Positions 8,556-16,491 of a stretch of DNA of 47,779 bases are shown piece by piece (the first letter of the stretch is position 1; each line of letters opens with the position of its first letter). The notes below the pieces were generated by a model. That model saw only the letters and a list, made by a program, of their open reading frames with translations, ran no database searches and was not told the origin of the DNA. The position numbers and the translations under genes are program-made. The DNA lies in assembly GCA_015067975.1 (NCBI GenBank), contig SVLK01000012.1, forward strand, positions 1 through 47,779, in the 5' to 3' direction. This DNA comes from Oscillospiraceae bacterium (lineage in GTDB: Bacteria; Bacillota; Clostridia; Oscillospirales; Oscillospiraceae).

Positions 8556-9188
8556 ATGGATCGCAAAGTATTGGATAAGATGAATTACGGTCTCTTTGTG
8601 GTAGGTACCGCTTGGCAGGGTAAGCGCATCGGCTGCGTGGTCAACTCTTTTGCACAGGTGACCAGCAACATGCCTCAGAAGTTTACCATCACCCTTAACC
8701 GCGATAACGAGACATGCAAGGCGCTGCTGGAAAGCCGCAGCTTCGCCGTCACGCTGATCGGTAAAGATTGCCCCAAGACCTTGATCGACCTGTTTGGCTA
8801 CAAGTCCAGCCGCGTCAGCGATAAATACACCGATTATGAAACCTTTACCGACAGTATGGGCAATCCCTTTATCAAAGAGGGCATGGTGGCCCGCGTCAGC
8901 TGCAAGGTAGTGGACACCATGGATGTAGGTCGCTACGTTCTGTTCCTGTGTGACAGCGTGGATGGCGAGCTCCTGGGCGAAGGCCGCATGCTGACCGCCG
9001 ATGAGTATCTGGGCAAGAATAAGTCCTCTACGCCCCCTACCGCCACCGTATACCGCACGCTGGAAGAAGTGGGCGGTTGGGTATGCCCCTGGTGCGGTTT
9101 CGTCTACTACGGCGAAAAGCTGCCCGATGGGTATGTATGCCCCCTGTGCGGCTGCCCCGGTGACAAATTTACACGCAAAGAGGGATAA
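8556..9188 (+). CDS. flavin reductase-rubredoxin fusion (high-molecular-weight rubredoxin type)
   Basis: A 210-residue redox protein. The first about 150 residues resemble the FMN-binding flavin reductase domain. The C-terminus is a rubredoxin with Cys177-x2-Cys180 (CPWC) and Cys195-x2-Cys198 (CPLC) to bind one iron. In anaerobes such fusions pass electrons from NAD(P)H to flavodiiron proteins that reduce oxygen or nitric oxide. No flavodiiron gene is in this window. The start is the ATG at 8556 with AGGAGG at 8543-8548; a TTG-initiated extension to 8538 would include the ribosome binding site and is rejected. A TATAAT lies at 8510-8515 without a clear -35. Confidence 0.9.
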   Translation: MDRKVLDKMNYGLFVVGTAWQGKRIGCVVNSFAQVTSNMPQKFTITLNRDNETCKALLESRSFAVTLIGKDCPKTLIDLFGYKSSRVSDKYTDYETFTDSMGNPFIKEGMVARVSCKVVDTMDVGRYVLFLCDSVDGELLGEGRMLTADEYLGKNKSSTPPTATVYRTLEEVGGWVCPWCGFVYYGEKLPDGYVCPLCGCPGDKFTRKEG

Positions 9189-9215
9189 AATCCCGTTGAC
9201 ATGTTTTCCTCTCCT

Positions 9216-9251
9216 AAAAAAGAAAGCCGCCATGAGGCGGCTTTCTTTTTT
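9216..9251. terminator. bidirectional terminator between convergent genes
   Basis: A 12-bp stem AAGAAAGCCGCC/GGCGGCTTTCTT with loop ATGA, flanked by A-run and T-run. It serves the rubredoxin fusion and, on the other strand, the HAD gene whose stop codon it touches. Confidence 0.88.
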
Positions 9252-10128
9252 ATTCAAACAAACTGGCCTGATAGGGGAGGTCTCCCTTACCAATCTGGCG
9301 GCACTGGCGGGCATGCTCCTCTGCCAGCACATCGGTAACCGCCATTTTGCGGATGATGTTCTTTACCGTGGTGTCCAGCGACGTTCCCTCCCGATAGTCT
9401 GCCGGGAAAATGAAATCCACACGTCCGCGATAGAGCAACTCTTCCACTGCACTGCGGCTCTCAGGCTGGTAGACGGCGATGGCCTGTCCGCCGTAAGAAC
9501 GCATCATCTTCATGCACGGCACATCGGAAAGTCCGTCACCCACATAAATCATGTTGGTGAAGGGCACGCGCTTGCTGTCATCGGGCATGGAGGCGTTGAG
9601 GTCCTTATCATTGGACACATCCAGTACACCCTTGTTGATGCGATAGACAAACTGGGTTTTCGCGGTAAAGTTTACATCCAGTTTGGGCCAGACGGGCACA
9701 CCGTTCTCATCATAATAGAATTCACTGGCGTAGACCTTTTTAAATTCATGGCTGATGCCGGACCCTTCGATAATCTCCCGCAAACCGGAAGAAAGGATAT
9801 AGTGCTCCACTTCCACGCCCAGACTCTCACCAAAGGCGTTGATGCGCGCAAACCACTCCCTCACACCGGGAAACAGTTCGATAGACCGACCCATTTCCAC
9901 CAGATTCTCGCGGCGGATAGACAGCCCTTTTTCTTTGCTTTTGCGCAGCATCGTGTACATGTAGGCCAAAATGCCATCCATGTGTTCCTGCCAGCCAAAG
10001 GTATTGGCTTCGCGCCAGAAGTCTGCCGGCTGCATGCCCAGCGAAGGAATAAAAGCATAGTTCTGCATATCCTGCGTACATAGGGTCTTGTCAAAGTCGT
10101 AGAGCAGAGCAACGATGGGTCTTTGCAT
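9250..10128 (-). CDS. HAD-superfamily hydrolase (phosphoserine-phosphatase-like)
   Basis: A 292-residue HAD phosphatase. The nucleophile and acid are Asp11 and Asp13 in DFDKTL, and the metal-binding motif is GDGLSD (about 197-202). A helical cap of about 100 residues lies between them. The length and the cap resemble the phosphoserine phosphatase/phosphocholine phosphatase branch, but the substrate is not clear. The start has AAAGGAG upstream. It lies 18 bases past the divIVA terminator in the same direction, so partial read-through from the cell-division operon is possible. Confidence 0.85.
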   Translation of the reverse strand: MQRPIVALLYDFDKTLCTQDMQNYAFIPSLGMQPADFWREANTFGWQEHMDGILAYMYTMLRKSKEKGLSIRRENLVEMGRSIELFPGVREWFARINAFGESLGVEVEHYILSSGLREIIEGSGISHEFKKVYASEFYYDENGVPVWPKLDVNFTAKTQFVYRINKGVLDVSNDKDLNASMPDDSKRVPFTNMIYVGDGLSDVPCMKMMRSYGGQAIAVYQPESRSAVEELLYRGRVDFIFPADYREGTSLDTTVKNIIRKMAVTDVLAEEHARQCRQIGKGDLPYQASLFE

Positions 10129-10147
10129 GTTTTGTTCTCCTTTACAG

Positions 10148-10176
10148 AAAAAAACGGCTCATCTGAGCCGCTTTTT
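10148..10176 (-). terminator. terminator after divIVA
   Basis: CGGCTCA/TGAGCCG hairpin with a T-run on the minus strand, directly after the divIVA stop. Confidence 0.8.
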
Positions 10177-10186
10177 CATCCAATGA

Positions 10187-10873
10187 TCATTCGCCGGTAT
10201 AGTTGCGGCCAAACTTCAGTTCATCCAGATTCAGATTGATGTCGGGATCAAAGGGCTCTTCTGCCGGCACCTCTTCCGCGACAGCTGCGCTTTCTTCCTC
10301 CGGCACTTCCTCGGCGGCAGCTTCCGTCTCTTCCTGTGCAGCAGCATAGTTGCGGATGATGTCCTGCTCGATCAGGCGAATAGTATCCTGCGTCACGGAA
10401 GGCTCTTCCTCCTTGGCAGCCAGCTCCATCTCCGGCAGCTGTGCCAGAAATGCAGCCTGTGCAGCGCACAATTCCTGACTGTGCTTGACGAAAGCGGCCA
10501 GTTCCTGCTGAGCCAGCGCCAGCTTCTGGCGTGCCTGAGCCGTCTCCAGTTCCAGCTCAGCCACCTGTGCAGCCGTTGCTTCACGGGCCGATGCCAGCAT
10601 CATGTCCTTTTCCACCTGTGCATCCTGCACCATCTGGGCAGCCATGCGCTGCGCCGTCAGCAGTGTGGAGCGCATCGCGTCCTCGGTAGCGCGGTATTCT
10701 TCCACTTTCTCCGCCAAAACCTTCAGCTTGGCCTTCAGCGTGGCATTTTCCTTATAAAGATTGGTATAATCCTCCGTCAGCGTGTCGAGAAACTCGTCCA
10801 CAGAATTCATGGCATAGCCGCCAAAAGAGGCCTTAGGGAATACTTTTCCGGAAACTTCCTGCGGTGTCAACAT
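10187..10873 (-). CDS. divIVA: DivIVA-domain cell division protein
   Basis: A 228-residue coiled-coil protein. The N-terminus (1-60) carries the DivIVA lipid-binding signature: LTPQEVSGKVFPKASFGGY then VDEFLDTLTEDY. A long coiled coil spans about 40-150, and the tail is acidic and Glu/Ala-rich. DivIVA proteins bind curved membrane at the septum and poles and recruit division or wall-synthesis factors. It follows sepF by 27 bases, as in the ylm-divIVA cluster of other Bacillota. The start has GGAGGG upstream. The acidic tail differs between species, so its partners cannot be predicted. Confidence 0.92.
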   Translation of the reverse strand: MLTPQEVSGKVFPKASFGGYAMNSVDEFLDTLTEDYTNLYKENATLKAKLKVLAEKVEEYRATEDAMRSTLLTAQRMAAQMVQDAQVEKDMMLASAREATAAQVAELELETAQARQKLALAQQELAAFVKHSQELCAAQAAFLAQLPEMELAAKEEEPSVTQDTIRLIEQDIIRNYAAAQEETEAAAEEVPEEESAAVAEEVPAEEPFDPDINLNLDELKFGRNYTGE

Positions 10874-10900
10874 ACGATATCCCTCCGATTATCTCTATTT

Positions 10901-11353
10901 TTACAGATACAGGCCGCTGCTCTCCAGCTCGTCGATCAGATCACCCATGATATCCACAGAATAGGGTGTGATGATGTACGTGTTGGCTGCAACCTTTTTG
11001 ATCTTTCCATCGCCGGCGTAAGCCACGCCGGACAAAAAGTCCACCAGGCGGCGGGCAATATCCTTGTTTGTCGACTCCAGATTCAGCACAACCGTGCGCT
11101 TTTCGCGCAGGTGGTCGGCGATCTCCGAGGCATTTTCAAACCGCTCCGGCTTCACCAGTACCACTTTCAACTGCGCGGTGGCATGGATGTTCACCACTTT
11201 GTTGCGGCGATCCTCCGCCTTGCGCTCTTCGCGGCGCTCATCAAAATAGGCAGGAGCGCTTTCCCGACTCTTAGGTTCGATCAGTTCTTCTTCGTATTCG
11301 TCCTCATCATCGTAGGGGTGGATGATTTTCTTGAACTCGTCCATCAAACTCAT
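10901..11353 (-). CDS. sepF: SepF, FtsZ-ring membrane anchor
   Basis: A 150-residue cell division protein. The N-terminal amphipathic helix (MSLMDEFKKII) would insert in the membrane, an acidic linker follows, and the C-terminal SepF domain (about 62-145) holds the KVVNIHATAQLKVVLVKPERF strand region that polymerises and binds the FtsZ tail. The length matches the B. subtilis family. AGGAGG sits 8 bases before the ATG. It lies between yggS and divIVA, the usual place in this cluster. Confidence 0.96.
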   Translation of the reverse strand: MSLMDEFKKIIHPYDDEDEYEEELIEPKSRESAPAYFDERREERKAEDRRNKVVNIHATAQLKVVLVKPERFENASEIADHLREKRTVVLNLESTNKDIARRLVDFLSGVAYAGDGKIKKVAANTYIITPYSVDIMGDLIDELESSGLYL

Positions 11354-11370
11354 GGCTTTGACCTCCTGCT

Positions 11371-12066
11371 TTAGTTGGCGTAGTATCTCTGGCCGAAAAT
11401 TGCAGTGCCGACACGCACCATGTTACTGCCGGCGCGAATGGCATCTTCAAAATCTCCGCTCATACCCATTGAGACATATTCCATTTTATTATCATATATT
11501 TTCTCGTTTATGTCAACATATAGTGCATGCACTTTGCGGAAATACACCATATTTTCGCCTGCCGACTTTTCAACGGGCGGGATGGTCATCAGTCCGCGCA
11601 CACGGACATGCTCCAGCGTCTTAGCAAGAGCTGCCGCCTCATACATCTGCTCGGGAGCAAAACCGCTCTTGGCTTCTTCGCCGCCGATGTTGACTTCCAG
11701 CAGGATATCCTGCACCAGCCCTTGCTTGGCAGCTTCCTTTTCGATCTCCCGCAGCAGTGCCTCGCTGCCCACCGACTCGATCAGGTCTACCTTACCCACC
11801 ACCTGACGCACTTTGTTGCGCTGCAAATGGCCAATAAAGTGGAGAGGGCGGCCCTCATAAGCGTTGTCAGCCAGCTTGGCCGTCATTTCCTGCACGCGGT
11901 TCTCACCCAGCACATCAATGCCGGCGGCAATGGCCTCGCGGCAGGCGGCAGCATCGTTCATCTTGCTGGCACCCACCAGCGTGATGTCTGCGCCGGTACG
12001 TCCCGTCTCGCGGGCGGCCGCATCGATCCGCTCACGGATAGCGGCAATATTTTCTGCAATAGACAT
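11371..12066 (-). CDS. yggS: YggS-family PLP homeostasis protein
   Basis: A 231-residue PLP-binding barrel protein of the YggS/PLPBP family (ylmE in Bacillus). It has no known enzymatic activity and buffers pyridoxal phosphate and amino-acid pools. The PLP lysine is Lys35 in LVGASKM; further motifs are GENRVQE, FIGHLQRNK and SMGMSGDFEDAI. The ATG at 12066 follows AGAGG; a longer frame to 12090 is less likely. It sits 17 bases ahead of sepF, as is conserved. Confidence 0.95.
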   Translation of the reverse strand: MSIAENIAAIRERIDAAARETGRTGADITLVGASKMNDAAACREAIAAGIDVLGENRVQEMTAKLADNAYEGRPLHFIGHLQRNKVRQVVGKVDLIESVGSEALLREIEKEAAKQGLVQDILLEVNIGGEEAKSGFAPEQMYEAAALAKTLEHVRVRGLMTIPPVEKSAGENMVYFRKVHALYVDINEKIYDNKMEYVSMGMSGDFEDAIRAGSNMVRVGTAIFGQRYYAN

Positions 12067-12096
12067 GGTCACTTTCCTCTCTTTCTGCAAGGCGCC

Positions 12097-13305
12097 TCAG
12101 CGCACTACTTTTCCATCGTACAGTTCCCCGGCTGTAACGATCACCTCATCGCCGGCACGGAGAATATCACTGCCGGTGGCGCCGTCTGCGGCACGCACCA
12201 AGGTATAGCCGTCACCGCGGTATACCACGTCTACCGGCTTAAAAGCGGCGGTAAAACCAACCACACAGTATACACCGCTTTGTCCATTTTCGTCCAACCG
12301 CAGCGCATTGGCCGGAATCCGCAAACCGCTGTAGCTGTTAAGCAGCAGTTCTGCCGTTAAGTGCCGCAGCTGCGTCACCTGCGGCAGATATTTGTCGCTG
12401 CGCAGCACTACCACTTGCTTTCCGTTTTCTACTTCACCGGGGGCAAGGATCTGCATGGTGATATCGATCTCCATTCCCTTGCCCAACCGCAGCGCCACCT
12501 GTTCCCTATCTTCCAACCGGGCCACATCTTCCTGCGTCATCACAGCTGCATAGTACCAGGTATCGCCGTATACCAGCTTGCCCACTTCGTCTTTCAGGGC
12601 CTGCGCCTTCAACTTCTCCAACTGAGAGGGCATTAAATCCGCCAACATGCCCGGCGTCAACATTGTTTCGTAGCCGTCACATACAGCAGAAAACAGGGCC
12701 GGTCGCTGTGCGTAAATCACGTTGGCACCGGACAACTGGGCACGCAGCGCGTCAAGTTCACTTTGTACTTGTCCAATCTGTGCCTGAATTTCCGGAGCCG
12801 AGGAATAAGAATGGCTGCGCTTGAGGATATTTCCTTTCAGCTGCGAAAGATGCTCCGACGCATTGGCATAATCGCCGTCTGCCAGATCGCCGCGCAGCGT
12901 CAGCAAATTCTCAAAGATGGAACTGTCCAGCTTCAGCGCTGCGTCGGGATCCAGATAGGAGGCCAGCGCAAACTCCAGCTGCTGCAGCTGCAGTTCTTTT
13001 GCCTCCATCTCCCTCACTGTCTCCAACGCACCGGAACTGCTGTAGGCGGTAGCAATCACCTGTCCGGCGCCCACTTTTTCGCCCTCCAGCAATTCGTGGA
13101 CCAGCGTTCCTGCGGCGTGGATCGTCTCTTCCTGCCGCACCATCCAGCCGTCCACACTGATGGCGTCATCCGTCTCAGCGGCATACACCAGTGTGGTGGT
13201 GAAGGGGTCGCTATAGTACTGATACATCTGGACGCCGAAGAATAGCAGTACACCTGCCAAAATCACGGTGGCCAGAATTTTGAAAATAGGTCCGGTTTGT
13301 TTCAT
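12097..13305 (-). CDS. HlyD-like membrane-fusion protein in the division cluster
   Basis: A 402-residue protein with one N-terminal membrane anchor (about 7-29) and an extracellular body. It has a lipoyl-like half motif (GWMVRQEETIHAAGTL...VGAGQVIA), a helical hairpin (about 90-195) and a C-terminal barrel, the layout of HlyD/membrane-fusion proteins. No partner transporter is adjacent. Its position between hfq and yggS-sepF suggests a cell-envelope role linked to division, but that is inference. The ATG at 13305 is used, with GAGGTG five bases upstream; the TTG extension to 13320 would overlap that site. Confidence 0.75.
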   Translation of the reverse strand: MKQTGPIFKILATVILAGVLLFFGVQMYQYYSDPFTTTLVYAAETDDAISVDGWMVRQEETIHAAGTLVHELLEGEKVGAGQVIATAYSSSGALETVREMEAKELQLQQLEFALASYLDPDAALKLDSSIFENLLTLRGDLADGDYANASEHLSQLKGNILKRSHSYSSAPEIQAQIGQVQSELDALRAQLSGANVIYAQRPALFSAVCDGYETMLTPGMLADLMPSQLEKLKAQALKDEVGKLVYGDTWYYAAVMTQEDVARLEDREQVALRLGKGMEIDITMQILAPGEVENGKQVVVLRSDKYLPQVTQLRHLTAELLLNSYSGLRIPANALRLDENGQSGVYCVVGFTAAFKPVDVVYRGDGYTLVRAADGATGSDILRAGDEVIVTAGELYDGKVVR

Positions 13306-13337
13306 AGCTTCACCTCGCAAAAGGTGCCGCCGACAGC

Positions 13338-13571
13338 TTACGCCTCCGCCGTCTCCTGCAGAGAGATGGCACGCAGCGGCACAATGGTGGATATGGCGTG
13401 TTTATAGATGACCTGCTGCTTGCCGTCGCTGTCCAGCACTACGGTAAAACTGTCAAAGCCGGTCACATTACCCCGCAGCTGAAAGCCGTTGACGAGAAAT
13501 ACCGTCACGGGTACGTTTTGCTTACGGGCACGGGTCAGGAAAATTTCCTGCAAATTAGATTTCTGGGACAT
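13338..13571 (-). CDS. hfq: RNA chaperone Hfq
   Basis: A 77-residue Sm-like protein that forms a hexameric ring and helps small RNAs pair with mRNAs. The Sm1 region ([21 protein letters not shown]) and the Sm2 signature YKHAIST are intact, and the C-terminal tail is short as in other Bacillota. It lies 53 bases after miaA, the classic miaA-hfq order. AAAGGAG precedes the ATG. Confidence 0.98.
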   Translation of the reverse strand: MSQKSNLQEIFLTRARKQNVPVTVFLVNGFQLRGNVTGFDSFTVVLDSDGKQQVIYKHAISTIVPLRAISLQETAEA

Positions 13572-13623
13572 ATCGTCTGCTCCTTTTCTCTTTGTGCGGA
13601 CGATATAGCCCGTCCGCCTGAGA

Positions 13624-14568
13624 TTAGGATAATCCCTCGGCGGTAAGGATTTCTGTCGCTTTTTGGAGAGCGGCTTGGAAATCGGGCACTTTTTCCCAGC
13701 GGATCCAGTGGATCTTCTCGTTGCGGCGCAGCCATGTCAGCTGCCGCTTGGCATATTGGCGGGAGCGGAGTTTGACTTCCTCCACCGCCTCTTCTATCGT
13801 AGCCGTTCCTTGCTGCACGGCTAAAAACTGTTTGTAGCCAATGGCCTGCAGCGAGGTAGCCGTGGCGGGAATGCCAGCCGAGAGCAGCGCCTCCACTTCC
13901 TGCAGCAGTCCCTGCTCCACCATGATATCTACGCGGCGGTCGATCCGCGCACGCAGATCGTCACGGTTTTCAAAGTCCAAACCGATATACACCGCATCAT
14001 ACTTATCCGGCACGGCTTGCGTGGCCAGATTGTGCTCGGTAATGGTTTTTCCCGTCTCCTGCCACACTTCCAGCGCGCGCAAAATGCGTTTTTCGTCTTT
14101 CAAATGCAGTTTTTCCGCAGCCACAGGGTCAATGGTGCGCAGTTCCTGCAGCAGCGCGGCAGCGCCCTCTGCTTTCATGCGCTTTTGCAGCGCCGCACGG
14201 ATCTCGCCGCCGGCATGACCCTCGGCAAAAGAATTACCACGCACCAGCGCATCAAGGTATAGTCCCGTACCGCCCACCAGCACCGGCAGTTTATCGCGGC
14301 GCAGGATGTCCTGGATGCAGCGGTCAGCCTCCTCGGTAAACCGGGCCACCGACCAGCTCTCCGCCGGATCTGCCACAGCGATCATGTGGTGGGGGATTCC
14401 CTCCATCTCCTCCGCGGTGGGCGCGGCAGTTCCGATGGTCATGCCGCGGTAAATCTGCATGGAGTCCACGCTGACCACTTCGCCGCCAAACGCTTTAGCA
14501 ATAGCAACGCCCATTTTCGTTTTTCCGGATGCAGTGGGACCCACCACGCAGACGATTTTCGGGGCCAT
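13624..14568 (-). CDS. miaA: tRNA dimethylallyltransferase MiaA
   Basis: A 314-residue enzyme that transfers a dimethylallyl group from DMAPP to A37 of tRNAs reading UNN codons. The P-loop GPTASGKT (10-17), [11 protein letters not shown] and the DPA/GGTGLYL motifs are present, and the length is normal. Its product is the substrate of MiaB, encoded in the same run. AAAGGAG precedes the ATG, and it follows mutL by 12 bases. Confidence 0.98.
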   Translation of the reverse strand: MAPKIVCVVGPTASGKTKMGVAIAKAFGGEVVSVDSMQIYRGMTIGTAAPTAEEMEGIPHHMIAVADPAESWSVARFTEEADRCIQDILRRDKLPVLVGGTGLYLDALVRGNSFAEGHAGGEIRAALQKRMKAEGAAALLQELRTIDPVAAEKLHLKDEKRILRALEVWQETGKTITEHNLATQAVPDKYDAVYIGLDFENRDDLRARIDRRVDIMVEQGLLQEVEALLSAGIPATATSLQAIGYKQFLAVQQGTATIEEAVEEVKLRSRQYAKRQLTWLRRNEKIHWIRWEKVPDFQAALQKATEILTAEGLS

Positions 14569-14580
14569 AGGAAACTCCTT

Positions 14581-16458
14581 TTACGCTCTTTTGAACATCT
14601 TCTCGATTTCGTACTTGGTCATCTGCACCGCCACAGGTCTGCCATGGGGGCAGTATTTGATTTCGCCGCTCTGCACTCTCTCCACCAGAGCCGCCAGCTC
14701 TGCAGCGTCACTGACCATACCGGCCTTGATAGCGCTCTTACAGGCCATGGTGTGGTACAGCTCGTCCCGCATTCCCTCCGGGTCAATACGACCCAGCAGC
14801 AGCTTCTGTGCCAGTTCCTCCAACGTAGAGGCTGCATCGCCGGTACGGATATCGGCGGGGATTTCCCGCACCAACACCGTGCCGTCACCAAAATCTTCGC
14901 AGGCAAAGCCAAAGCGCTGCAGCGTATCCAAATGCTCCAGCACGGCGGCATATTCCTCCGCCGCCAGCGTCACAGCCAAAGGCGTCAGCAACAGCTGAGA
15001 CATGAGCGGATGGTCATCTGCTTTCAGCTTATTAAAACGAATACGCTCGTGGGCAGCATGCTTATCAATGAGCCAGAGGTTTTCCCGCTCATCCTCGCAG
15101 ATGATGTAGGTGCGCAGCACCTCTCCTACCATGCGCCAAGGCGCTTCTTTTTTCTCGATGGTTTGCTGTACCGCCTCTTCCACAAGAGAAGATGGCAGCA
15201 CCATTTCCGCCTGCTGCACCGGTTCTTCCTTTTTCACAGGGGGTGCAGGCTTCTTCTCTGCCACCGGTACGACAGGGGGCGCCGGACGGGGCTGCACCAC
15301 ATCGCGCACTTCGCCCATCAGCGATGCCTTAGGCACAGGCGCGGCAGGGCGCTGCGTATAAGAGCCCAAGGGCTTCTTCATCTCAGCGGCAGCAGTCTTT
15401 TCCTTGTACTGCTGCACCGTCATACTCTGGTAAAAACTCTCCTGCTTGGGAGCAGGTACAGCAGGCTTGTTCTCCGCATCCAGCGCGTCGCGCACTGTGT
15501 AGTACAGCGCGTCAAATACCGCCTTATCGGACACAAATTTCACCACCGTCTTGGCAGGATGGACATTCACATCCACCATATCAGGCGGAAGCGTCACATG
15601 CACCACACAGCCGGGGAATTTGCCCTTAAGCAGTTGGTTGCGATAGGCCTCCTCCAGCGCCGCTTGCAGCAGTTGGGATTTGACAAAGCGGCCATTGACA
15701 AAGAACACCTGACGTCCGCGAGTGCCGTGGCCGTTCAAAGGCTTGGTCACAAAGCCGCTGACTTCTACTTCACCGCCGCAGCCACGAATCTCCTGCAGAC
15801 CCATGGCAAAATCGCGGCCCATGGCAGCGTAGATAGCGCTGAGCAGCTTGCCGTCACCGGGGGTATGCAGTACTTCTGCACCGTCGCGAATCAGTTTGAA
15901 GGAAATATCGGGATGGCTCAGCGCCAAATGCTGCACAATGCCGCTGACGGCAGCACCTTCGGCACTATCCTTTTTCATAAACTTCATGCGGGCAGGTGTG
16001 TTGTAGAACAAATCCCGCACGCAGATGGTGGTGCCCTCCGGACAGCCGGCTTCCGTTACCTCGCCGGGAACACCGCCCTCCAAATGGAGCACAGCCCCGC
16101 TCTCGGCACCTTTCTGGCGGGAGAAAATATCCACGCGGCTGACAGCGGAAATAGCCGCCAAAGCTTCACCGCGGAAGCCCAGCGTGCCGATGGCCGCCAA
16201 GTCGCCCGCCGTGCGCAGCTTGCTGGTGGCATGGCGCAAAAAGGCGGTAGGCAGCTCTGTGGGCGCAATGCCGCAGCCGTTGTCCGTGATGCGAAGATAC
16301 GTCAGTCCGCCACGTTCCAGCTCCACCACAATAGCGCTGGCACCGGCGTCAATAGCGTTTTCCAGCAGCTCCTTGGCCACGCTGGCCGGACGCTCCACCA
16401 CCTCACCGGCGGCGATCAAATCAGCCACATGGCTGGGCAAACATTGAATCTGAGGCAT
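14581..16458 (-). CDS. mutL: DNA mismatch repair protein MutL
   Basis: A 625-residue MutL. The N-terminal GHKL ATPase shows NAIDAGA, DNGCGI and GFRGEAL. A proline-rich linker (about 330-430) separates it from the C-terminal domain with DKHAAHERIRF, which corresponds to the metal-binding endonuclease motif DQHAxxER found in MutL of bacteria lacking MutH. It also has the C-terminal ACKSAIKAG and CPHGRP motifs of the nuclease site. It is therefore likely a nicking MutL. GGAGG precedes the ATG. It follows mutS by 33 bases. Confidence 0.98.
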   Translation of the reverse strand: MPQIQCLPSHVADLIAAGEVVERPASVAKELLENAIDAGASAIVVELERGGLTYLRITDNGCGIAPTELPTAFLRHATSKLRTAGDLAAIGTLGFRGEALAAISAVSRVDIFSRQKGAESGAVLHLEGGVPGEVTEAGCPEGTTICVRDLFYNTPARMKFMKKDSAEGAAVSGIVQHLALSHPDISFKLIRDGAEVLHTPGDGKLLSAIYAAMGRDFAMGLQEIRGCGGEVEVSGFVTKPLNGHGTRGRQVFFVNGRFVKSQLLQAALEEAYRNQLLKGKFPGCVVHVTLPPDMVDVNVHPAKTVVKFVSDKAVFDALYYTVRDALDAENKPAVPAPKQESFYQSMTVQQYKEKTAAAEMKKPLGSYTQRPAAPVPKASLMGEVRDVVQPRPAPPVVPVAEKKPAPPVKKEEPVQQAEMVLPSSLVEEAVQQTIEKKEAPWRMVGEVLRTYIICEDERENLWLIDKHAAHERIRFNKLKADDHPLMSQLLLTPLAVTLAAEEYAAVLEHLDTLQRFGFACEDFGDGTVLVREIPADIRTGDAASTLEELAQKLLLGRIDPEGMRDELYHTMACKSAIKAGMVSDAAELAALVERVQSGEIKYCPHGRPVAVQMTKYEIEKMFKRA

Positions 16459-16491
16459 CGCAGCGCCTCCTTTCGTGAGTCAAATATCCGT

